From a virus, in the IMG/VR virus record IMGVR_UViG_3300006108_000016, positions 1-64,000 of that record: a stretch of 64,000 nucleotides of DNA, one strand, 5' to 3'. The number at the start of each line of letters is the position of its first letter. Within the stretch, counting starts at the first letter, position 1. This document shows, one piece after another, positions 19,101-26,396 of the stretch. Both the position numbers and the translations under genes were made by a program. The notes beneath the pieces are model-generated. The model was not told where the DNA came from. It was given only the letters and a program-made list of their open reading frames with translations, and ran no database searches.

Positions 19101-20794
19101 ACACCTGTGCCGTTTACCCAATAAGTTAAAGCACCTGAATTTAAATAAAATAATTGATATACTCCGCTACCTCCTGAGGGTCTAAAATCAGTTATAACAG
19201 ATGTTTGACTAGCGGTTAATGGGTATATCCAAGCCTCAATAGTAAAACTATTAGAGCCAAATGCAAATGTCGATTGACCCCCTAGATTTAAATACCCCGT
19301 ACTACCATCAAACTGAGCACTATAGTAACCAGTATTGTTTGTATTTGCTGTTGATGTTGTTGGTATTGAACCAAATGGTTGATTAGGTACTACTTTAACT
19401 GTACCTGACGGTGTTATTGCCAATCCGTTAGGACCATTATCAATAAATCTATTTGATTGACAAGTTAGGACAGCAGTATTTGCAATCGCTGTCAATGGTG
19501 TTGTAGGAACTGTAAAACTACTTCCTGTGTATATGCCGGTTCCATTTATATAACGTGCATTACTAATATAACCATTTAACCAATATTGATTACTACCGTT
19601 ACTATAGTATCTACCAAGACTTAACCCAAGACTATTGTAGCTAATTGCCGGCGAACTTGGTAAAGTTCCAACTTGAACACCATTCAAATAACAGTATACA
19701 GTACTTCCGACTTTTGACATTGCAACATGAAACCATCTGTTTAAAGGTGCTAATGTACCTGTATATGCTGTTGCACCAGTACAAACAAATTCTAAGTATC
19801 CTGATGAATTTATTGTGATTCCCCAACCTGTTGTTGAACCGGAATCTCTTGTACTCATTATACCTTGAAAGTTATTATTAATTGTAGTGTATGCCCAAGC
19901 CTCTGCTGTAAAATCTGCTGAAGGTGCAAGAATAGAATTGGCCGCTGTTATTAAAAACCCAGAACTACCATCAAAAGAATTACCATAATAACCATCGCCC
20001 CACATAGGGCTGAATCTATTTGATGTTGAAGAACCATATGGGGTTAGCGTAAAATTATTTGCACCGGCATCTTGTATATAAGTGTTCGAATTAGTCTCAC
20101 CATTCAACAACAATGTAGTGTAATCAAAATATGCATCAGCTACCGTAATTGTTAAACTGATTGATGCCTGTGTCGTTTCATTATAGATGTCTGTTGCGGC
20201 AACTGTAAATGTGAATGTTTGACCAGCATTAGGAATACCTGTAGCAGTACCACTAATTAAACCGTTAGCCGCCAATGTTGTACCTGTAGGTAACGTACCT
20301 GATACTAAAGAATATGTAATAGGCTGTTCGACAGCAGTAGAAGATGTTAAAAGTTGAACAGAAACTGTAGTGGCAGATGCATAACTCGTTGCTGTCCACA
20401 CAGGATATGGTTGAAATGTTACACCAGAATAATAGATTGCCGCTGAACCGTTAGGATTAAAAACGTACAATGCGTAGTTACCAGCAGTCACACTTACGTT
20501 TGCACGAATTTCAGTTGCACCTATATATGTTGTATTTGATGTGACGTTTGCAATGGTTCCTGAACTTGTGTTAGCTACCAAAACATTTGCACCTGGTGAA
20601 AAACCGGTACCTAAAATTCTAAACGTACCGTATGTTGTAGCGGCCGCATTAGCAGTTAGCGTATTATAATTGCTGTCAGTATAAACAACAGTTGTTATAC
20701 CAGTAGAAACAGCACCACCAGTCGGTAGCAATATGCTCTGATTTCTAACCGTTCTTTCGGCTGTCGTACCAATTGATGCTCTTCTAATTCCCAT
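16151..20794 (-). CDS. Giant LamG-repeat adhesin 1 (1547 aa)
   Basis: A 1547-residue paralog of the 1537-aa protein with the same order. A basic start 'MGIRRASIGTTAERTVRNQS' is followed by an IPT/TIG-like domain (residues ~35-125, 'FRILGTGFSPGANVLV'), a putative-Ig domain (~130-220, 'TTLAANGLISGTATGIPNAG') and six LamG-like repeats. Repeat ends read like 'GYISNFRIVNGTAVYTSNF'. The last repeat ends 'IDDLRITNGVARYTSTF', almost as in the paralog. LamG-type folds often bind carbohydrates, so this is probably a long receptor-binding or surface-decorating fibre. It is preceded, with one-base overlap, by a 109-aa beta gene. Tandem duplication of the whole cassette is the simplest explanation for the pair. 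Confidence 0.78.
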   Translation of the reverse strand: MGIRRASIGTTAERTVRNQSILLPTGGAVSTGITTVVYTDSNYNTLTANAAATTYGTFRILGTGFSPGANVLVANTSSGTIANVTSNTTYIGATEIRANVSVTAGNYALYVFNPNGSAAIYYSGVTFQPYPVWTATSYASATTVSVQLLTSSTAVEQPITYSLVSGTLPTGTTLAANGLISGTATGIPNAGQTFTFTVAATDIYNETTQASISLTITVADAYFDYTTLLLNGETNSNTYIQDAGANNFTLTPYGSSTSNRFSPMWGDGYYGNSFDGSSGFLITAANSILAPSADFTAEAWAYTTINNNFQGIMSTRDSGSTTGWGITINSSGYLEFVCTGATAYTGTLAPLNRWFHVAMSKVGSTVYCYLNGVQVGTLPSSPAISYNSLGLSLGRYYSNGSNQYWLNGYISNARYINGTGIYTGSSFTVPTTPLTAIANTAVLTCQSNRFIDNGPNGLAITPSGTVKVVPNQPFGSIPTTSTANTNNTGYYSAQFDGSTGYLNLGGQSTFAFGSNSFTIEAWIYPLTASQTSVITDFRPSGGSGVYQLFYLNSGALTYWVNGTGVIVGSSPVAGVWSHVAVVRNGTSTIMYLNGVQTGSTYSDSNSYLNGANAPVIGGLGYTRGQNIFNGYISNFRIVNGTAVYTSNFTPPTTPLTAVTNTSLLTLQNSVIVDNSANAFTLTPTGSVIVSKNQPFASPTVTSNTITPSVYGSVLLDGSTGYMQVQESSNPAFALSGDFTIELWYYPTGTSGGYIYAQTVSGTNWCIIGASTTTLTAAQFTATTSGAGTAQNSAAVGNPYSWNHLAVCRKSGQVTVYLNGVGGTSVTNTTSIPSTYLPTISGYSHSQTGLFAGYISNIRVINGTAVYTNNFIPPTSPLTAVANTSVLSLQYKNSANNNVYYDDSPNNLVISRTGIPTQGTFSPFSPTGWSNYLGGSGYYIVSNSTPISTTTSTFTIEGWINMSATPGGSANPALIGDMNPTAGTCNWSFGPNNSNVLELYVVGGTSYTITGNTVMSLGTWYHVAVSVNSNSVSMYVNGVQQTLTGGSTIVNRSGSIGYLTMGQWNSGSFNYAGYVSNLRISNVALYSSSFTPSTAPLTAISSTVFLTAQNNGFVDNSTNGYRLTATQASVQAVSPFAPGVIYNPAVHGASSYHYSGNYIYGSNQIFNVSSPSMQWQFECWVYPVNQSFFFCIGNGGAYGNSFNCGFQGNQFTFTQGNGSNGTVATLNSTTNTYNYNQWYHFAITKNASGVITMWVNGTSQGTVTNTSGTAASGTTFIICGLYDNGGLGYSGFSGGSFVSYFSIANPRFIAGAPIYTSAFTPPTAPVTAVANTALLLNFTNTGIQDATGKNNIITYGSAKTQANTTKFGTGALYFDGSTGYCSFPNAFPTSPYLNLGSNNFTIEFWLYPITFSNGSAFLTKGWTGSYGSFLFYYYNNTTPQIYFYAGSNNSAWDIVNGVSINSNLSSNTWTHIAVTRSGSNFYLFSNGVLTNTVTSSASIYNSTAPVTVGGDNSGGHLSNCYIDDLRITNGVARYTSTFTPTSLAFLTQ

Positions 20795-21123
20795 TATGAA
20801 AGTTCAGATCCGAATAAAGAGAATGTTATGTTCCCTGTGTTTGCTGAAACAGATACTACATCTGTATTACCAAGAGTTACACCTAATGTGTAATTGATTG
20901 AATCGTTACCAGGTATTGGTGTTTGATATGCAAGATACATTGAGTTTGCTAATGATGCACCTGCTTTTTGTGCCGCTATAGAAAAACTTGATGTGTTTGG
21001 TGAGAGATTGCAAACTTGAATAGTTGAAACGACAGTTTGAGTGGCCGCAGGAACCGTGTATACTGTTGTGGTAGTATTAGCGGCCGGATTAGATTGTCCT
21101 AAAATTTTATAATTAACTGCCAT
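20794..21123 (-). CDS. Small beta protein of the adhesin cassettes, copy 1 (109 aa)
   Basis: A 109-residue protein. Conserved blocks are 'GQSNPAANTTTTVYTVPA', 'TQTVVSTIQVCNLS', 'AGASLANSMYLAYQTPIPGN', 'LGNTDVVSVSANTG' and the end 'FSLFGSELS'. It is the closest relative of the 109-aa product at 9,515-9,844. Its stop overlaps the start of LamG adhesin 1, and it follows the 533-aa fibre-adaptor gene. I infer a beta-sandwich partner of the adhesin; no known family is recognised by eye. Confidence 0.72.
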   Translation of the reverse strand: MAVNYKILGQSNPAANTTTTVYTVPAATQTVVSTIQVCNLSPNTSSFSIAAQKAGASLANSMYLAYQTPIPGNDSINYTLGVTLGNTDVVSVSANTGNITFSLFGSELS

Positions 21124-21132
21124 TGATATCCC

Positions 21133-22734
21133 CTATAGACCCACAAACATTAGTGGATGTATCGTGTTTTGTTGAATGTATGATTGTATATATGAATTTG
21201 CATTTTGAGTTCCTATATATACCGAGTTCGCAAAGACCACATTAGTATTAACATTACCAGATGTAATTATGTTTACGTTTGCAGTATTTGAATATACTGG
21301 TGATATTGTGTCTAACCAGAAGTAACTTGTACCGTCAGTTGCCCATTCATACAATACATTAGTTGCAGTATTGTACCACTGGTCACCTTTGTTATTTCCT
21401 GATGCTGGTGGTGTCGTAGCGGCTGTATAGACTAAACTTGTGCCACCACCTCCACCAGTTGATATTGGGTTACCGTTAGCGGCATAATATAGTCCGTTTG
21501 TATAAATCTTATCTGAGTATACATTACCAGTTACACCTACACCACCTTGAACGAGCAGAGTGCCTGTAGTATTTGAACTTGATGCTGTGTTCGGTGCATT
21601 AAATGTTGTAGAAACGTTTGCTGATGTATAGCCACCAATAAACACTTTCATATTAGTACCAGGTGTATATGTACCTAGTAATAAGTTAACACCGTTAGAA
21701 TATAGATATCCGTCACCTGGTTGTGATGCTGTGAAACCGTTTAGTGTTGTATTATATGCTTTACTTGTGATACCTAAATCAATATAGTTATTAGTATCGG
21801 TACCAATATTATTGTACAACGCAAAATCGGTAGATGAATTTGCTGTGTTGGCGAAGTTCTGTGCACCAACTTGTATTGACTGGTCGGTATTACCAGAGAA
21901 TAAACCTAAAGTATATAAATGATTGAATGTGTTTGTTACATCACTTGCTGTCGCACTCTGAGAAACAACAATGTTTGATGACGAACCTGTAATACCTAGA
22001 GAACCAGTTAAAGTACCACCAGTATTTGCTAAAGCACTATTTGCTTTATTATATGCATTGTTTGCTTGTATAAATGCGGCATTCGCTTGATTAAAAGCGG
22101 GTGCAGAACTTGAACCTGTATTGGCTTGATTAAAGGCCGCATTAGCTTGAGCGAAAGCGGCATTCGCAAAACTTGCTGTTATGTTCTGTGCGCTATAAGC
22201 ACTATAAGCATAAACGTTAATTGTATTTGCAAAACCGTATGCACTATATGAGTATACATTTACTGTGTTTGCTAAAGTATAGGCGGCATTCGCAAAACCA
22301 GCGGTAATATTTTGAGATGCATAAGCGGCATATGCGTAAGTATTAACCGCATTAGCGGCAGTAAATGCACCGTTAGCGAACAACTGAGCAGAACTAATGT
22401 TTGTATTCTGAGTTGTATCAACACCTTGTGTAATTGCTATCTGTGCATTAGCATAACTAGAAATATTATTTGCTTGAGCAAAAGCGGCATTGGCTTGATT
22501 ATAAGCGGCCGCTGTACCTGAACTGCTATTAGCCGCATTGAAAGCGGCATTAGCTTGTGCAAAGGCGGCGTTTGCGAGAATTGAGTCGTTAGCCGAAAAT
22601 GCTCTGACACCTGTAGCATTAGCAAAATACAATAATCCATCGGTATAGTTAATTGCTAACTCACCCAATGCTAGTGAACCTGGTACGTTACCAGTTACAC
22701 CTGATTTTTTAATTTTTACTATTGTATTTGCCAT
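21133..22734 (-). CDS. Tail fibre with 'ANAAFxQAN' repeats and GDQWY C-terminus (533 aa)
   Basis: A 533-residue fibre-like protein. Residues 1-45 carry the phage fibre start 'IKKSGVTGNVPGSLALGELA'. Residues ~55-230 are seven-residue repeats of the type 'AAFAQAN' and 'NITAGFANAAYTLANT'. Residues ~255-390 form a beta part also seen in the 494-aa protein between gp7 and gp8 ('YIDLGI', 'DGYLYSNG.NLLLGT..PGTN'). Residues ~440-480 hold 'NNKGDQWYNTATNVLYEW' with 'FWLD'. The end is 'QQNTIHPLMFVGL'. The repeats suggest a long trimeric shaft. It is placed second in its module, before a 109-aa beta protein and LamG adhesin 1, as an adaptor would be. Confidence 0.72.
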   Translation of the reverse strand: MANTIVKIKKSGVTGNVPGSLALGELAINYTDGLLYFANATGVRAFSANDSILANAAFAQANAAFNAANSSSGTAAAYNQANAAFAQANNISSYANAQIAITQGVDTTQNTNISSAQLFANGAFTAANAVNTYAYAAYASQNITAGFANAAYTLANTVNVYSYSAYGFANTINVYAYSAYSAQNITASFANAAFAQANAAFNQANTGSSSAPAFNQANAAFIQANNAYNKANSALANTGGTLTGSLGITGSSSNIVVSQSATASDVTNTFNHLYTLGLFSGNTDQSIQVGAQNFANTANSSTDFALYNNIGTDTNNYIDLGITSKAYNTTLNGFTASQPGDGYLYSNGVNLLLGTYTPGTNMKVFIGGYTSANVSTTFNAPNTASSSNTTGTLLVQGGVGVTGNVYSDKIYTNGLYYAANGNPISTGGGGGTSLVYTAATTPPASGNNKGDQWYNTATNVLYEWATDGTSYFWLDTISPVYSNTANVNIITSGNVNTNVVFANSVYIGTQNANSYIQSYIQQNTIHPLMFVGL

Positions 22735-22738
22735 TTAC

Positions 22739-23305
22739 TTAGAAATTTCCACCGTCTTCTATTGATTGTGTCGGCAAAGTCTTTTGTTTAACAAACGACT
22801 TCGTTTTTTGTGGAGTTTGGTTAGCGGCAATTGTTGTTGCAATAGTCTGTTTCAAATTTTCAATTTCACCTTTAAGACTGCTGTTCTCAGTTTTTAATTG
22901 AGCATTTTCATTTTGTGCAGACGTTAGTGTACCATTAACTTGATTCAAATGTTCAACTTGATTTTTCAATCGTTGAATTTCATCACGCAATTCAATTTTA
23001 ATATTATCCAGTTTCGTTTGACTTTGAGATAAAGAATCATTCTTTTCAGATAATTCTTTTTTCAATTTCTCATTGTCAGCTTTTAATTGTGTTAATGTTT
23101 CATTTTCATCGTCACTTTTTTCAGCTTTTTCTTTTTCATAATCGGCAACCATCATCATGTATTTTTGAGTCTGCTCTCCTTGCTCTCTCAGAGCAGACTC
23201 TAAAAACTTCAAATTCGCTTGTAAAGTAAAATTATTATTTTGCAATTCACTTGATGCATTTTTTAATATGTCAACATAACCACTCAAATACTTTTCATTA
23301 TCCAT
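22739..23305 (-). CDS. Coiled-coil tail protein ending in DGGNF (188 aa)
   Basis: A 188-residue protein that is almost entirely coiled coil: long Glu/Lys/Gln/Leu heptads from residue ~15 to ~150, e.g. 'ENETLTQLKADNEKLKKEL' and 'NAQLKTENSSLKGEIENLKQ'. A short basic tail ends in 'IEDGGNF'. The C-terminal DGGxF-type motif recurs at the ends of the 936-, 73- and (weaker) 74-aa proteins nearby. Proteins of this plan are common in T4-like phages of aquatic bacteria, usually beside fibre genes, but no function is assigned. A rod or assembly factor is plausible. The coding DNA contains a perfect 11-base inverted repeat. AGGAG precedes the ATG. Confidence 0.7.
   Translation of the reverse strand: MDNEKYLSGYVDILKNASSELQNNNFTLQANLKFLESALREQGEQTQKYMMMVADYEKEKAEKSDDENETLTQLKADNEKLKKELSEKNDSLSQSQTKLDNIKIELRDEIQRLKNQVEHLNQVNGTLTSAQNENAQLKTENSSLKGEIENLKQTIATTIAANQTPQKTKSFVKQKTLPTQSIEDGGNF
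23167..23200. repeat. Intragenic hairpin, 11-bp perfect stem
   Basis: GAGTCTGCTCT at 23,167-23,177 and AGAGCAGACTC at 23,190-23,200 are exact reverse complements with a 12-base loop, inside the 188-aa coiled-coil gene. One mismatch outward, four more A-T pairs could extend the stem. There is no U-tract typical of a terminator directly after it on the minus strand. Confidence 0.7.
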
Positions 23306-23331
23306 TTCAAACTCCTAATATATTAATAATC

Positions 23332-23339
23332 TATTTAGA
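23332..23339 (-). promoter_or_regulatory. Late-promoter-like box TCTAAATA overlapping the 936-aa gene stop
   Basis: Minus-strand TCTAAATA contains the TAA stop of the 936-aa fibre gene and lies 26 bases upstream of the ATG at 23,305, with AGGAG between. It is a variant of the late element, with spacing like the other boxes. Confidence 0.5.
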
Positions 23340-26145
23340 ACGTGCCTCCATCAACAGCAGATGACCAAACTGGAACACCAGAGTTAGTAACTGTCAACAC
23401 TTGGTTAGTGTATGCTTGGTCTGAAGTACCAGCGGCTACTGTTGCTTGTAGAGCACCACCACCGTTACCGTAGATAATACCGTCAGATGTAAATGATGAA
23501 GCACCAGTACCACCGTATGCAGTACCAAGAGCAGTCGCTAATGAGAACATACCGTTAGATGCAATTGTGGCGGCATCTGTTGTACCGTTATTAACAACAA
23601 AGTGAATAGCATTTGATGTTGTAGTACCGATTGCTAAATCAACGTTAGCGGCATACAAGTAAACAGTATTAGCAGTATTCAATGAACCAGAACCAGAGAA
23701 GTTCTGACCGTTCATACCGAAGTCACCGTAGAAGGCTCCATCAGTTGAAATGCCGTTAGAAACAATGAAGTCTGCTGATGCTTGAGTACCTGTATTTGCG
23801 TTCTCAATTACAACTTGCTGATAGTTGTTAGCATTAGAAGAGAATCCAGCAAACAATCCTGAAGCGGTATATGTTAAACCACCACCGACTGAGACTGTAT
23901 TAGCGTATAATGTTCCAACGTTTGCTGTTGTAATATTAGCAGATGATGCATTAGCAACTGCGGCAACTATCGTGGCAACTTGTGTAGTACCAGTTAATGT
24001 TGGTGAAGCTGATAAGACAACTGAAGTACCTGTATTACCTGTCGTATTTGTAATTTGACCAGATGTGATAGCAATTGGTGTTGCTGTTATACCAGAAACA
24101 CGTCCGTATGCATCTGTTGTTGTAACTGCAATCGTATTAGCATTACCGTATGTACCAGCAGTTCCTGTGTTAGCAAGAACTTGTAATGCACCAGAACCGT
24201 TTCCGATAACAATCTGACCAGCAGAGAATGACGATGCACCAGTACCACCTTGTGTTACTGTTAGACCGGATATTGCTGTATTTGTTACGCCAGAAACACG
24301 ACCATAAGCATCTGTAGTTGTTACTGCAATAGTATTTGCATTACCATATGTACCGGCAGTACCTGTATTTGCAAGAACTTGTAGAGCACCTGTGCCGTTA
24401 CCAACTAAGATTTGACCAGCAGAGAATGTTGCGGCACCAGTACCACCAGAAGATACAGCAATTGCAGTATTTGATACGACAGAACCGAATGTTGCTTGGC
24501 CGCTAGATGATGTTTGATAAGAAACAACGTTAGCATACAATGTTGCTGAGTTTGCGGCAGTAAAGTCTGCGGATGGAATGTTGTTACCAGAAAGTTCAGT
24601 AGCATTGATATTATTAAACAAGTAGTAGTTACTTGTTCCTGGTCCTCTAACCAAACCGGTAAGTTTTGTAGTACCGTTAACATATGTTCCGTATAGACCG
24701 ATATCAATAACGTCACCAGTATTATTAGCGGCTAGACCAATTGTACCTGCTGTTGTTGTTTCTGTTGTAGTATCGACTTGTGTTGTTGTACCACGAACTA
24801 CTAAGTTACCAACGATGTTAACGTTACCATTAACTGTACCGCCAGTATTAACAAAGTTGTAACCAGTATTTGCGACTGATGCAATGTTAGACAATGGTCC
24901 AAATGATGTGCTTACTGCTAAATCAGTTACACCACCACCGATTGTTAATACACTACCTGTATTGCTTAAAGAAATACCACCAACATTCAATGAGTTAGAA
25001 GAAACATACAACTCTTGAACAGGGTTTGCAAATGTACCGATAGACATGTAAGCAGACGAAGGTATGATATTACCTGTTGTCAAGTTGCCTGTTATACTTA
25101 ATGAAGTATTAATATTTTGTGTAGCACCGATACCTGATGTTGTATTAGAACGTAATACTGTGTTATCTGTACCAAATGTTAATGTGTTTGCAGAAGCGAC
25201 TGCTGTTACACCAGTAGTTCCTGTAACTGTTAATGTACCGGATCTATAGAATGTATTAGAGTGTGTGCCGTCAGTAATTGTGAACTGGACAGCATTTGCT
25301 GATGCAAACGCACCGTTAGCAAATACAGCGGCAGAGTTAGCTTGACCAAAGGCGCTATTAGCAAAAGATGCTGTTGTATTTTGTGCAGTATAGGCACTTT
25401 GTGCAAGTTGTTGTGCTGTACAAGCGGCTGAATATGCTTGTGCCGCATTTGTAATACCTGTCTGAGCATCTGATTCTGCTGTGGTTGCTAAAGAATATGC
25501 GCTATTTGCTTGATTGTAGGCGGCATTTGCTCTTGCATAAGCACTAAATGCTGTATTACTTGAACTATTTGCCGCATTGTATGCAGAGTTTGCCCAATCA
25601 AATGCGGGTTGATAGTTTGCACTTACTGTTACAGAAGAAACGTTTAAAATTCTACCGTTTGCACCGTAAGTGATAACAGGAATAGAAGTATTAGAACCGA
25701 CTGTACCACCACTTAAACCGCTAACGTTATTAAGTGATGCGCTTAATATTACAGCAGAAGTACCGTTAAAAGCAATGTTTGAAGCAGTAATATCACCACC
25801 AGAAATACCAAAGTTCTGTGGTGATGCAAGTGCTGTTGCGTTATTAGAAGTACCTTGAATTGTACCGGTAATGAAACCAGAAACAACAACGTTACCGAAA
25901 TACGAATTACCTGCGGCATCTCGTCTAACGATTGTGTTCGCAACGTTTAACGGTGTTGCTGAATCAAGTTGTGATGTGTAGTACTGACCGCCAACGTTTA
26001 GTGTGCTAGTACCATCGGATGTACCGATAAAGATTGTGTTTGAGAGATATGAGTAAGCTAACTCACCGGATTTAAGCGAACTAGGACGACCAGTAGCCGT
26101 GGAACGTTTAATTAGAATACTTGAATTTGAGACTCCACCAGACAT
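23335..26145 (-). CDS. Large tail fibre with internal GGTGASSF repeats (936 aa)
   Basis: A 936-residue fibre protein. Residues ~10-50 show the fibre start 'SSILIKRSTATGRPSSLKSG' with 'ELAYSYLSNTIFIGT'. Then come 'LDSATPLNVANTIVRRDAAG', an Ala/Asn repeat zone (~190-285, 'AYTAQNTTASFANSAFGQAN') and a beta-rich middle. Two ~63-residue repeats follow ('GGTGASSFSAGQIVIGNGSG' ... 'TIAVTTTDAYGRVSG'), and a shorter GGTGASSF copy near the end. It ends 'SAVDGGTF'. The GGTGA and NVTGLSGG-type segments are common in phage side fibres such as T4-like gp37 relatives. Part of the Ala/Asn zone is almost identical to the 1512-aa protein. It is probably a trimeric fibre shaft; receptor specificity is unknown. 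Confidence 0.75.
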   Translation of the reverse strand: MSGGVSNSSILIKRSTATGRPSSLKSGELAYSYLSNTIFIGTSDGTSTLNVGGQYYTSQLDSATPLNVANTIVRRDAAGNSYFGNVVVSGFITGTIQGTSNNATALASPQNFGISGGDITASNIAFNGTSAVILSASLNNVSGLSGGTVGSNTSIPVITYGANGRILNVSSVTVSANYQPAFDWANSAYNAANSSSNTAFSAYARANAAYNQANSAYSLATTAESDAQTGITNAAQAYSAACTAQQLAQSAYTAQNTTASFANSAFGQANSAAVFANGAFASANAVQFTITDGTHSNTFYRSGTLTVTGTTGVTAVASANTLTFGTDNTVLRSNTTSGIGATQNINTSLSITGNLTTGNIIPSSAYMSIGTFANPVQELYVSSNSLNVGGISLSNTGSVLTIGGGVTDLAVSTSFGPLSNIASVANTGYNFVNTGGTVNGNVNIVGNLVVRGTTTQVDTTTETTTAGTIGLAANNTGDVIDIGLYGTYVNGTTKLTGLVRGPGTSNYYLFNNINATELSGNNIPSADFTAANSATLYANVVSYQTSSSGQATFGSVVSNTAIAVSSGGTGAATFSAGQILVGNGTGALQVLANTGTAGTYGNANTIAVTTTDAYGRVSGVTNTAISGLTVTQGGTGASSFSAGQIVIGNGSGALQVLANTGTAGTYGNANTIAVTTTDAYGRVSGITATPIAITSGQITNTTGNTGTSVVLSASPTLTGTTQVATIVAAVANASSANITTANVGTLYANTVSVGGGLTYTASGLFAGFSSNANNYQQVVIENANTGTQASADFIVSNGISTDGAFYGDFGMNGQNFSGSGSLNTANTVYLYAANVDLAIGTTTSNAIHFVVNNGTTDAATIASNGMFSLATALGTAYGGTGASSFTSDGIIYGNGGGALQATVAAGTSDQAYTNQVLTVTNSGVPVWSSAVDGGTF
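24077..24454. repeat. Two ~190-bp tandem repeats in the 936-aa fibre gene
   Basis: Two consecutive units (about 24,077-24,265 and 24,266-24,454) encode almost the same ~63 residues ('SAGQI' ... 'DAYGRVSG'). Their DNA differs mainly at third codon positions. This suggests an older duplication kept by selection on the protein. Boundaries are approximate. Confidence 0.7.
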
Positions 26146-26172
26146 GTGATGTTCCTTTTATGTTGTTTTATG

Positions 26173-26394
26173 TTAAAATGAGCCGCCGTCAACGTAGCCT
26201 ACCAAATTCGCATAAACATTACCAGAAATTGTCATCGCAGAGTTAACCGTCAGAGAGTTATTAGTGTTACTAACCGCTATATTATTTAGATAAAGTGTGG
26301 TTCCCACATTTATAGTGTTACCAGCATTTAAACTGCTAACAATATAACTTGCGGAATTATCTAAATTGAAGGGTTCTATTACAGTTAGTGACAT
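26173..26394 (-). CDS. Short fibre-like protein ending in DGGSF (73 aa)
   Basis: A 73-residue Asn/Ser/Val-rich protein: 'MSLTVIEPFNLDNSASYIVS', 'TINVGTTLYLNNIAV', 'MTISGNVYANLVGYVDGGSF'. It looks like a single beta segment of a fibre and ends in the DGGxF motif shared with neighbouring proteins. It sits between the 344-aa glycine-rich protein and the 936-aa fibre, with two bases before its own start. No known family. It could be a detached fibre tip or connector (inference). Confidence 0.6.
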   Translation of the reverse strand: MSLTVIEPFNLDNSASYIVSSLNAGNTINVGTTLYLNNIAVSNTNNSLTVNSAMTISGNVYANLVGYVDGGSF

Positions 26395-26396
26395 TT

